From NCBI RefSeq assembly GCF_005889725.1, contig NZ_VCKX01000094.1, forward strand, positions 1 through 39,827: a stretch of 39,827 nt of DNA, written 5' to 3'. Origin of the DNA: Nonomuraea zeae. Lineage in GTDB: Bacteria > Actinomycetota > Actinomycetes > Streptosporangiales > Streptosporangiaceae. The notes under the pieces were generated by a model. The model ran no database searches and had not been told where the DNA came from. It was given only the letters and a program-made list of their open reading frames with translations. The position numbers were made by a program, and so were the translations under genes. This document shows positions 15,801-22,017 of the stretch, in pieces. Numbering within the stretch: position 1 is the stretch's first letter; each line of letters opens with the position of its first letter.

Positions 15801-16894
15801 CCGCCTCGGTGGCCGTCCAGGGCACGTACGGCGCGCAGACCCGCATCCGGGTGACCAACTCCGCGGCCGTCAAGCACCTGACCGCCAAGGTCACCCTGGA
15901 CGGGAAGGGCACGGGGGAGCTGCGGTTCTCGGACGTGCCCGCCAGATTCGGGGTGGACGCCGACGCCTCGGCCGCCGGGCTCAGCGTGCCGGCCGTCACG
16001 TACAAGGCGCTGGGCGGCGCGAACACCCTCGACGGCTACCTCGGCGTCGAAGGCGGCCTGGTCGATCCACAGGGGCGCCTCGGGGACGTGGCCGTCTCGG
16101 TCAAGGACCTGGCCGCCGACACCACGATCCGGCTGAACCCCGACCAGTCGCTCGACCTGGTCTCCAAACCCGTGCCCACCGGCCGCGTCAGCCTGCGCGC
16201 GGGGCTGCGCGTGGACCCGGTGGCCCGCCAGAGCATCGCCGTCAGCAAGGAGGTCCCGTACACGACGGGGTTCCTCACCTACCACGTCGGCGGCCAGTTC
16301 GGGCTCGGGCAGAGCGCGATCGAGGACCTCGGGCTGTCGGTCCAGCGCGTGTCCTGGCTGCGGATCCGGCCGGGGAAGATCCCGTTCGGGCTGAAGGCGC
16401 CGCCGGCGCTCGGCTACCTCGCCCCCGGCTTCGAGGGGGACTACGACCGGGTGAAGCTCGCCGCCAAGGGTGTGGACCTGCGGCCGGACGTCTCCGTCGA
16501 CGTCAGGCTGAGCAGGGAGATCGGCGGCGACGTCTTCCACGACTCGGTCCGGCTCGGCCCGACCGGCTCGCTCGCCCTGCGCCGCTACGACCAGCGGATG
16601 AGACGCATCGGGGCCAAGCAGCAGATCCAGGCGGCCGGGATCAGCCTGGCCTGCGTGACGGTGGACGCCAAGCCGGGCTTCGCGGCGGGCGGGAGCGGCA
16701 ACTCCATCACGTTGCGCGGCGCGGACGGGCCCCAGATGGTGTCCCTGCTGGATCCGGGCGGCCAGGTGCCCGACTACGCGGTGGACCTGCTCACCCACTT
16801 CATGAGCCCCTTCCCGGGGGCGGACTGGAAGGTGGCGGGGACCAAGGCCGGCTCCTGCCCCACGCCCGGGACGCCGCGCCCGGAGGCACGCTGA
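12845..16894 (+). CDS. Large secreted repeat protein of unknown function
   Basis: A 1349-residue exported protein that I do not recognise. A Sec signal peptide (residues 1-28, ending AQA-QP) leads to a Pro/Val/Ala linker with QPVPAVQ twice. An EF-like calcium loop, DVTGDGVPDLAAD, lies at about 13377-13415. The rest is predicted beta-rich and carries a recurring 'x-P-A-x-[hydrophobic]' signature: DLPAKLRLV, NTPATVDLA, GVPARFDAS, PVPGRLTVS, GLPDQVSVD, GLPARITSM, PVPASVAVQ, DVPARFGVD. These are spaced at about 45-54 residues or multiples of that, so the protein is a long array of degenerate units. A four-Cys loop (GGCAAGSAGCAPGPFCLPGRGC) sits near 15398-15450. GGGGAG lies 8 bases before ATG 12845. 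An adhesive or elongated scaffold role is only a guess. There is no membrane anchor or sorting signal at the C-terminus. Confidence 0.85.
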   Translation: MPHALLRVLASTSIASTVLVAVPPSAQAQPVPAVQVRAVEAAQPVPAVQEPPAAVVSLPSQPSLAARPAAGDERVGPGAPEVTTPAGPRLIDEITGEAAAAQKEQGLGEQAPAVNQVLPDTARAGTLTLLKPLAPVVKAFDGLGKAAPGLTYRLCAESAEVPVSCSIQQPVGLPVTADVTGDGVPDLAADLVPAASPAEGAAGLGFAVKRLAKQSVKARVWAEYDGKVSVGFDGLRRGSSLSAFDWGTFTVDLAGKQVKAEVKRTEPGESAAVVAGLTGRSAVSLRQSPASERLTVNAKLDGPAMDVTASAPARLDALAVTPRQFTHAVLDRMPTRAAVRLSGGEIRFTSPSSIARARLHSFTYRDGRLSRVADVELPRVPPSFTARYGSANGRQTLSVDAGSVDAGSAKAGRSRAGAASLVFFDRAAGKTVLKAELSDLPAKLRLVNDLAEHRVTHSTSSPIGRFAVVLQRNEGAVSSPRGGHVTMIKDGDAVGVSGLLSGLSGFDVTYGSAPHAHLEVDSSGRSFVGAASIDGTHLARMEISNTPATVDLALDPAARKAVYQASGVIRKLRAAYTNLRSGPTIDATVMGVHDDVKASWELGERSTVKVATSSALEQVSMYANKASVTTPTGEDLRASVEGVRRKAELVADTEARTLSWTSDAPVAEVSALARVKAGDRYVRAAAEVSGVPARFDASWDAAAYRFRALSGKVGSAALAFTNHDGATAPTGPHLSAHYDQASGDLDASVLVKGLARVEFSPAAEGFTADFRSARQTLAVDADVTQGDTRFGLAGTLGPVPGRLTVSAAGGKLTYSGSRMDVRARAWLGKTGALDRMRAAPAVPGGVSLVDGGCAAGSAGCAPGPFCLPGRGCFGLQGYLDVTGLPDQVSVDLAAKTFTFSGFRPKSRSLGVYLASSVLSPVPVKARATLTGLPARITSMVLGPFGVSQGNAVQAGYRIEPGATLGSLDVRAETGTLRGHVAIDPVPASVAVQGTYGAQTRIRVTNSAAVKHLTAKVTLDGKGTGELRFSDVPARFGVDADASAAGLSVPAVTYKALGGANTLDGYLGVEGGLVDPQGRLGDVAVSVKDLAADTTIRLNPDQSLDLVSKPVPTGRVSLRAGLRVDPVARQSIAVSKEVPYTTGFLTYHVGGQFGLGQSAIEDLGLSVQRVSWLRIRPGKIPFGLKAPPALGYLAPGFEGDYDRVKLAAKGVDLRPDVSVDVRLSREIGGDVFHDSVRLGPTGSLALRRYDQRMRRIGAKQQIQAAGISLACVTVDAKPGFAAGGSGNSITLRGADGPQMVSLLDPGGQVPDYAVDLLTHFMSPFPGADWKVAGTKAGSCPTPGTPRPEAR
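14035..14079 (+). repeat. 15-bp tandem repeat inside the large secreted protein
   Basis: CTCGGTGGATGCGGG is perfectly repeated at 14035-14049 and 14050-14064, with a degenerate third copy to 14079. It is in frame and encodes SVDAG-SVDAG-SAKAG, so changes in copy number would not shift the frame. Confidence 0.9.
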
Positions 16895-16924
16895 CCGGAC
16901 CTGCTGGTGAGACGCGCTGGTCGG

Positions 16925-16968
16925 CCTCTCTGATCGATTTCTCTGATCAGAGAGGCTGATCAGAGAGG
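16925..16968. terminator. Bidirectional terminator made of repeated CTCTGATC units
   Basis: CCTCTCTGATC (16925-16935) is an exact inverted repeat of GATCAGAGAGG (16945-16955) with a 9-base loop. A second direct copy of CTGATCAGAGAGG follows at 16956-16968 and contains the stop of the minus-strand hydrolase. It lies between two convergent genes, so it can stop transcription from both sides. The 13-bp tandem copy is perfect. Confidence 0.75.
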
Positions 16969-18174
16969 GCCGCGGTAGCCGGGTGGCGGGCCGTCGCCGT
17001 CGTAGGTGTCCACCGGGCGGCCGGCCAGGAACGCCCGCAGCATGCCGAGATACGCCGCGCCGTCGCCGGCGTAGGCGAACCGGGCGGCGGGCAGCGCCCG
17101 GCGGTAGGCGGCGGCCGAGGACCAGCTCTGCTCGTCGCACGCGCCTTTGACGATCAGCACGGGCGCGGACGACCCGGCCAGGCCCTCACGGAGCGAGCCC
17201 GGCAACGACCGCTCGGCCAGCCCCGCATAGCCGCTCGAGCCGGTCGCGTCACCGGGGCGCGCGGTGGCACAAGGGCGGTGCTCGCGGTGGCGGGCGAGGC
17301 CCAGATACGCCTCCAGCTCCCGGTCACCGGCGAACGCGTGGGCCGCCCGCGGTTCGACCCGCAGCAGCGTGTAGACGGCCAGCGCGCGCGGCTCCAACTG
17401 CCCGCCGGTGCCGGGGAGAGCCGCCGCCGCGGCGGACGGCCGGTCAAGGCCGGCCGGGGAGTCGAGGACGGCCCCGGCCACCCGGTCCGGGTGCTGCGCC
17501 AGGTAGGCGGCGGCGAGCTGGGCGCCGTAGTCGCGGGCCACCAGGTTGAGCCGCCGCGCGCCCACGATCTGCCGGATCGCCTCCAGGTCGGCCACGTCGC
17601 GGGTCAGGCCGTACTCGCGGGGATCGGCCAGCCGCTCGGAGCGGCCCGCGCCGAGCTGGTCGTAGACGTACACCTGATGGCCGTCGGCCGCGAGCTTGCC
17701 GAAGAACGCCGAGTCGCCCGCCAGATCGGCCACCCCGGGACCGCCGTGCAGGAAGACGACCGGATCCTGGCGGGTGACCCGCTTGGGCGCGATCCGCACG
17801 TACGCCAGCCGGGACCCGGTCGGGAGCCGCCACTCCCGCTGCCCCGGCACCTGCGGCGTCCGGGACGGCGCGGCCAGGCCCGGAGCCGGGTGCAGCGTGG
17901 CCCCGGCGACCTGCCAGACCACCGCGGCCTCGACCCCGAGGATCAGCACCGCCCGTAACCAGCGCCCCCACACCGCCCCCGGCCTGGGCACGCACAGCAG
18001 CAGGCCCAGGAAGAACATCGCGGCGAACACCGCCAGGCCCGTCACCGTGAACGTCTCGGGCCCCGCGCCGACCATGGCCATCCCGGCCAGTCCGGCCAGC
18101 CCGAGAACCGGCGACAGGACCAGCACGCCCGCGCCGGTCACCGCCCTCCCGGCCAGTCTGGTGAAAGAAGCCAC
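16960..18174 (-). CDS. Membrane-anchored alpha/beta-hydrolase fold protein with degenerate catalytic triad
   Basis: A 404-residue protein. Three N-terminal hydrophobic segments (about 12-35, 42-62 and 73-92) anchor it, followed by an alpha/beta-hydrolase domain like proline iminopeptidases: VVFLHGGPG (140-147, oxyanion loop) and VYVYDQLGAGRSE. The nucleophile elbow, normally GxSxG, reads VARDYGAQ (212-219), with Asp215 in place of Ser. Asp at this site is used by haloalkane dehalogenases and epoxide hydrolases, but the surrounding sequence is peptidase-like. The late His normally found in 'GxGH' is absent: the region reads AGDGAAYLG. So it may be inactive as an esterase/peptidase, or a different enzyme. 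Its 3' end is duplicated in tandem. Confidence 0.85.
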   Translation of the reverse strand: MASFTRLAGRAVTGAGVLVLSPVLGLAGLAGMAMVGAGPETFTVTGLAVFAAMFFLGLLLCVPRPGAVWGRWLRAVLILGVEAAVVWQVAGATLHPAPGLAAPSRTPQVPGQREWRLPTGSRLAYVRIAPKRVTRQDPVVFLHGGPGVADLAGDSAFFGKLAADGHQVYVYDQLGAGRSERLADPREYGLTRDVADLEAIRQIVGARRLNLVARDYGAQLAAAYLAQHPDRVAGAVLDSPAGLDRPSAAAAALPGTGGQLEPRALAVYTLLRVEPRAAHAFAGDRELEAYLGLARHREHRPCATARPGDATGSSGYAGLAERSLPGSLREGLAGSSAPVLIVKGACDEQSWSSAAAYRRALPAARFAYAGDGAAYLGMLRAFLAGRPVDTYDGDGPPPGYRGPL

Positions 18175-18210
18175 AAGGGGACGCTAGCCCACGACCCCCG
18201 GCCGGGTCGC

Positions 18211-18249
18211 CCCGGTCAGGGAAGAGAGTCGCCCGGTCAGGGAAGAGAG
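18211..18249. repeat. 18-bp direct repeat over the 3' end of the 18237 gene
   Basis: CCCGGTCAGGGAAGAGAG occurs at 18211-18228 and 18232-18249, a period of 21 bases. The second copy contains the stop and last codons (SLP) of the minus-strand gene; the first lies downstream of the stop. Confidence 0.9.
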
Positions 18250-18512
18250 CGGCCCAGGCGCAGGCGGATCCGGTCGCCGCGCTGCACGCGCTCGCGGACG
18301 GTCCACACCCGCTCGTCGATCACCGTGCCCTTGGCCGTCATGTAGCCGCCCATCCGGAGCACGGGACGGCCCGTGTCGTCGCTCAGCAGCTGCGCCCTGG
18401 ACTCGGAGTCGTCCCCGAACAGCACGAGGAAGTCGTCGGTGTCCGCCGGGGCGTCCAAGATCAGGCCGGGGAAAAGGTGCGAGTAGCGGACTTCTATGAC
18501 ATATTCGCTCAC
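18237..18512 (-). CDS. Small hypothetical protein (91 aa)
   Basis: A 91-residue soluble protein with no family I recognise. It has no signal peptide, membrane segment or Cys. The sequence alternates hydrophobic and charged residues (SEYVIEVRYSHLFPGLIL, DDFLVLFGDD, IRLRLGRSLP), suggesting a small beta-rich domain. GTG 18512 has a GGGGG-type ribosome site 7 bases upstream, which supports expression. It sits between the membrane hydrolase gene on the same strand and the divergent esterase gene 113 bases away. Its last codons and stop are duplicated just downstream. Confidence 0.65.
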   Translation of the reverse strand: MSEYVIEVRYSHLFPGLILDAPADTDDFLVLFGDDSESRAQLLSDDTGRPVLRMGGYMTAKGTVIDERVWTVRERVQRGDRIRLRLGRSLP

Positions 18513-18548
18513 GCGTCACCCCCTACCCGGGCGAAGGGACTCCATGGC

Positions 18549-18576
18549 TTGACCCGGGGGTGGGATAGCGCTTTCC
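18549..18576 (+). promoter_or_regulatory. LacI/CebR-like operator with -35 element before the acetylxylan esterase
   Basis: GGATAGCGCTTTCC (18563-18576) is a near-palindrome centred on AGCGCT, with one mismatched pair. It resembles the TGGGAGCGCTCCCA sites of CebR/LacI regulators of plant-polysaccharide genes in actinomycetes. A TTGACC -35-like element lies at 18549-18554, so a bound repressor would cover the promoter. I cannot place the -10 with confidence. No LacI gene is in the window. Confidence 0.5.
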
Positions 18577-18625
18577 AGCAGGATGAGATGAAATATCAGC
18601 ATCCTTTCTACAGGCTGGAGATCTC

Positions 18626-19606
18626 GTGCCACTGTTCGACCTGCCCCTTGACCAGCTCCGCGGCTACCTGCCCGATCGCGACGAGCCTGCCGACTTCGAC
18701 GACTTCTGGTCGCGTACGCTGGCCGAGGCCGGGGAGTTCGACCTGGCCGCCGAGTTCACGCCGTACGACCTGCCTCTCACCGGTGTGGAGGTGTTCGACG
18801 CCTCGTTCGCGGGCTGGGGCGGGCACCGGATCAAGGGCTGGTTCCTGGTGCCGCGTGGCGTGCAGGGGGCGGTGCCGTGCGTGGTGCACTACATCGGTTA
18901 CAGCGGCGGGCGTGGCTTCCCCAAGGACCACCTGTTCTGGCCGGCCGCCGGGTACGCGGTGCTGGTGATGGAGACGCGCGGACACGGCGGCGCGAACCCG
19001 GCCAGCCCCGGCGCCACCGGTGACCCCCACGGCAGCGCGGCTCCGCAGGCGCCCGGCATGATGACCAGGGGCATCCTCGACCCGGAGGACTACTACTACC
19101 GCCGCGTGTTCACCGACGCCGTGCGGGCCGTGGACGCCGCCCTCGCGCATCCGGCGGTTGACGAGAGCCGGGTCGTCGTCTCGGGCGGGAGCCAGGGCGG
19201 CGGCATCGCCCAGGCCGCGGCGGCGCTGCGTCCGTCGGTCAAGGCGGCGCTCATCGACGTGCCGTTCCTGACCCACTTCCGGCGGGCCGTCGAGATCACC
19301 GGGCGCGACCCGTACCAGGAGCTGGTCCGGTTCCTCGCCACCCAGCGGGGCAGCGCCGAGCAGGTGTTCAGGACGCTGTCGTACTTCGACGGGCTGAACT
19401 TCGCCGCGCGCGGGCGGGTGCCCGCGCTGTACTCGGTGGGATTGATGGACGACGTCTGCCCGCCGTCCACGGTGTTCGCCGCCTACAACCACTGGCAGGG
19501 TCCCAAGGAGATCACTGTCTGGCCCTGGAACAACCATGAGGGCGGCGGCGGCTTCCAGTCGGAGGAGCAGCTGCGCTACCTGCACAAGCTCCTCGCCGAC
19601 GACTGA
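18626..19606 (+). CDS. Acetylxylan esterase / cephalosporin-C deacetylase-like (CE7, AXE1)
   Basis: A 326-residue alpha/beta-hydrolase of the AXE1 family, which removes acetyl groups from xylo-oligosaccharides and some acetylated small molecules. The nucleophile is the Ser of VSGGSQGGG, the acid is Asp in YSVGLMDDVCPPST, and the His is in WNNHEGGG, in the correct order. METRGHGG and the DYYYRR(V)FTDAVRAVD segment are also family features. The length is normal and there is no signal peptide, so it acts in the cytoplasm on imported oligosaccharides. GTG 18626 has GGAG 5 bases upstream. A CebR-like operator upstream suggests induction by plant-derived sugars. Confidence 0.93.
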   Translation: MPLFDLPLDQLRGYLPDRDEPADFDDFWSRTLAEAGEFDLAAEFTPYDLPLTGVEVFDASFAGWGGHRIKGWFLVPRGVQGAVPCVVHYIGYSGGRGFPKDHLFWPAAGYAVLVMETRGHGGANPASPGATGDPHGSAAPQAPGMMTRGILDPEDYYYRRVFTDAVRAVDAALAHPAVDESRVVVSGGSQGGGIAQAAAALRPSVKAALIDVPFLTHFRRAVEITGRDPYQELVRFLATQRGSAEQVFRTLSYFDGLNFAARGRVPALYSVGLMDDVCPPSTVFAAYNHWQGPKEITVWPWNNHEGGGGFQSEEQLRYLHKLLADD

Positions 19607-19662
19607 GCGAGCGTGTGGTGGGGCCGCCCGCGCGGGTTGCGCGCCGGCGGCGTGGCGGATGG

Positions 19663-19702
19663 CCCGCCGTGCCGGTCCGCGGTACGGATCCGGCACGGCG
19701 GG
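19663..19702. terminator. Strong bidirectional hairpin terminator
   Basis: CCCGCCGTGCCGG (19663-19675) is perfectly complementary to CCGGCACGGCGGG (19690-19702), and the inner TCCG/CGGA adds four more pairs across a one-base bulge. It lies between the convergent esterase and HesB-like genes. Confidence 0.8.
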
Positions 19703-19709
19703 GGCCGCG

Positions 19710-19997
19710 TCAGGCGGGTTGCTCGGTGACCAGGAAAGACACGCTTCCCTGATCATCGGCCCCGGCGTCCAGTGACTTGTCGTCCAGCACGGTCGCAGCC
19801 ACGGGGTCGAGATAGACCCGCGCGCCTTCCGTCTCGACCACTGCGTCCGCCGGTTCGGGGGCGGTGGCCAGCGAAAGGGTGAGCGAACTCGCGCCTTCGC
19901 CCTGAGACGAGATACGGATCCCGCTCTGGGTCGGCTCGGGCGCGGACGCGGTCAGGTCACGGATCGCCTGGGCTGCGTTGGCTGTCAGGGTGAGCAC
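19710..19997 (-). CDS. HesB/IscA-like protein without cysteines
   Basis: A 95-residue protein with the A-type Fe-S carrier fold: MLTLTANAAQAIRDL, then SGIRIS, VETEGARVYLDPVAATVLDDKSLDA and DDQGSVSFLV. Canonical IscA/HesB proteins bind Fe-S clusters with three Cys (one mid, CGC at the end); this one has none. Similar Cys-free members occur in actinobacteria and are often annotated as HesB or 'adhesin'. It is therefore unlikely to carry a cluster, and its function is unknown. GGAGGAG precedes the GTG start at 19997. It is divergent from the methyltransferase gene. Confidence 0.82.
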   Translation of the reverse strand: MLTLTANAAQAIRDLTASAPEPTQSGIRISSQGEGASSLTLSLATAPEPADAVVETEGARVYLDPVAATVLDDKSLDAGADDQGSVSFLVTEQPA

Positions 19998-20127
19998 TAT
20001 GGCTCCTCCTCACGGTCGACGTTCAGGAGTTGGCTGCCCTTCCCTCGACTCTGGTACTCAACCCTTCTTGACTGTTTCTTTTCCTGAATTCCCCGAACGA
20101 TCTCGCACGCCATCGGCCGAGTGGACA

Positions 20128-21330
20128 ATGAGGCCCATGGACTACGCGACGCACAGGGAAGCCATGGTGGCGGCGCTGCGCGAGCGCCAGGAGATCAGCG
20201 AGCGCGTGGCGGAGGCCCTGCTCGCGGTGCCCCGCCACCTCTTCCTGCCCGGCGTGGATCCGGAGAACGCCTACCGCGACGAGCCCATCGTCACCAAGCG
20301 CGACGAGGAGGGACGGCCGATCAGCTCGTCGTCGCAGCCCGCGATCATGGCCTCGATGCTCGACCAGCTCGGTGTGGAGCCGGGGCACCGGGTGCTGGAG
20401 ATCGGGGCGGGCACCGGCTACAACGCCGCCCTGCTGGCCCGGCTCGCGGGGCCCGGCGGGCACGTGGTGAGCGTGGACCTCGACGAGGACATCGTCGTCG
20501 AGGCCCGGCGGCACCTCTCCGCCGCCGGGCTGCCGGGGGTGGAAGTGGTGTGCGCGGACGGCGTGGAGGGGTTTCCCGGGCGGGCTCCGTACGATCGGCT
20601 GATCGCCACGGTGGGCGTGTGGGACCTGGCGCCCGCCTGGCTGGCGCAGCTCGGGCCGGGCGGGCGGCTGGTCGTGCCGCTCGACCTGCGCGGGGTGCAG
20701 GCGTCGGTGGCCATGGAGCGGTCCGGCGGGCACTGGGTGAGCCGGTCGGTGGTGCCGTGCGGGTTCATGCGGATGCGCGGGCCGTTCGCCGGGCCCGAGG
20801 TGAACGTGGTCCTGCGCGCGGACCCGATGCTGATGCTGTCGCTACCGGGGCCGCGCGAGATCGGCGACGTGCTCGGCGCGCTAGAGGCCCCGCCGGTCCA
20901 GGCCGGCACCGAGGTGGCCGGGCTGCCGTCGTCCGCGGTGGCGGGCCCGGCGGTGGGTACGGCGGTGGGCATGTCCGTCGCGCTGTGGCTCACGCTGCAC
21001 GAGCCCCGCTGGTGCATGCTGAGCGGGAAGCTGGGCCACGGGTACGGCGCGACCGTGGGGCTCGTGGAGGGGGACGGCATCGCGCTGCTCATGGGGGACG
21101 AGCCGCTGGTCGCCCGCGGCCACGGACCCGGCGGCGGGGAACTCGCGGCCGACCTGGCCGCGCACGTCACGGCCTGGAACGAGGCGGGCCGCCCGGACAC
21201 GGGCACCCTCCGCATCGAGGCGTACCCGCGTCCCGCACCCGGTGGCGGGGCGGATCTGGGGCCCGCGCCCGAGGCGGGGATCGTCGTCGAAAAGCGCCAC
21301 ACCGACCTGGTGGTGCGCTTTTCCGGTTAG
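20128..21330 (+). CDS. PCMT-like SAM-dependent methyltransferase
   Basis: A 400-residue methyltransferase with the protein-L-isoaspartate O-methyltransferase fold. The N-terminal half has AVPRHLFLP (33-41), AYRDEPI, the ISSSSQPAIMA segment in place of the typical 'ISxPxxxA', and the SAM motif VLEIGAGTGYNAALLARL (from 89). A 170-residue C-terminal extension is not part of classical PCMT; it resembles the longer actinobacterial versions, some of which serve in peptide modification. No precursor peptide is evident next to it. ATG 20128 or 20137 could start it; the choice changes three residues. It is divergent from the HesB-like gene and converges on a PPOX gene with only 15 bases between stops. 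Confidence 0.86.
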   Translation: MRPMDYATHREAMVAALRERQEISERVAEALLAVPRHLFLPGVDPENAYRDEPIVTKRDEEGRPISSSSQPAIMASMLDQLGVEPGHRVLEIGAGTGYNAALLARLAGPGGHVVSVDLDEDIVVEARRHLSAAGLPGVEVVCADGVEGFPGRAPYDRLIATVGVWDLAPAWLAQLGPGGRLVVPLDLRGVQASVAMERSGGHWVSRSVVPCGFMRMRGPFAGPEVNVVLRADPMLMLSLPGPREIGDVLGALEAPPVQAGTEVAGLPSSAVAGPAVGTAVGMSVALWLTLHEPRWCMLSGKLGHGYGATVGLVEGDGIALLMGDEPLVARGHGPGGGELAADLAAHVTAWNEAGRPDTGTLRIEAYPRPAPGGGADLGPAPEAGIVVEKRHTDLVVRFSG

Positions 21331-21331
21331 A

Positions 21332-21364
21332 CGACGGTCCACTCGTCAGGCGACGGTCCACTCG
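21332..21364. repeat. 14-bp direct repeat at the 3' end of the PPOX gene
   Basis: CGACGGTCCACTCG occurs at 21332-21345 and 21351-21364, 19 bases apart. The second copy encodes the C-terminal EWTV of the minus-strand gene; the first follows its stop and is itself followed by another in-frame-like TAA. Confidence 0.85.
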
Positions 21365-21807
21365 CCGTCGCGGATGAGGTCGCGGCCCGCGAGCTCGTTC
21401 GCCTCCCGCCAGGCCTGCAGGCGCCGCGGTGTGATGGCGAAGTAGTGGTAGGGGCTGCTGGACTCGCGCGGGTCGAACCCGGTCTTCGCGGCGAAGGCGT
21501 CGCCGAGCTCCGCGGGGATCTCCCCGGCCGGTACGGCCGTGGCCGTCCCTTCGATGAGGACGACGTCGCGCACCAGGCCGACGCCGAGTCGGGCCTGGCC
21601 GGTGGCCAGCAGGTTGCGCGCGGTCGGGGTGGCCGTCGCGGTGGCGATCAGCAGGGTGGCCCCGTCCCAGAGGAACGACAACGGCACCATGTACGGGCTC
21701 CCGCCGCTCTCACCGGCCGTGGCGACCCAGGCGTCCACGTCGTTCTCGAGCCGATGGAGGGTGTCCTGCTTGCGCTGCTGCGGGGTGCGCGGTGCGGGCG
21801 GCGTCAT
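21346..21807 (-). CDS. Pyridoxamine 5'-phosphate oxidase-fold (PPOX class) flavin-binding protein
   Basis: A 153-residue split-barrel protein. It has the early helix RKQDTLHRLENDVDAWVATA, then GSPYMVPLSFLWDGATLLIAT, a PNPOx first-strand pattern, TARNLLATGQARLGVG, typical of PPOX/F420- or FMN-binding proteins, and VVLIEGTATAV. Such proteins bind FMN or F420; this one may be an F420-dependent reductase, but the cofactor cannot be assigned. Its C-terminal residues fall inside a direct repeat. It is divergent from the DUF4142 lipoprotein gene across 210 bases. Confidence 0.85.
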   Translation of the reverse strand: MTPPAPRTPQQRKQDTLHRLENDVDAWVATAGESGGSPYMVPLSFLWDGATLLIATATATPTARNLLATGQARLGVGLVRDVVLIEGTATAVPAGEIPAELGDAFAAKTGFDPRESSSPYHYFAITPRRLQAWREANELAGRDLIRDGEWTVA

Positions 21808-22017
21808 GGGGTCGTGTGCTCCTGATGATCAAGGGACGGGTGCGGTCACACCCGCCGAAGGGCGTTCGCCATTATCGACGACGGCGCGCGTGTCGATGAG
21901 GCCCTGCGAGGGGCACGGCAGGCGCCGGACGCGCCGGGCAGCCGGAATGCCAGGTGGCCGCCACCATGACGGTTACTGTCGGTGTCGGAGCCGTCTCACT
22001 ATGTCATAGGAATGCTC

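Noticed and set aside
20041..21330. FxLD-type peptide system around the PCMT-like methyltransferase
   Set aside because: No short upstream or downstream ORF with an FxLD-like motif was found within the neighbouring intergenic regions.
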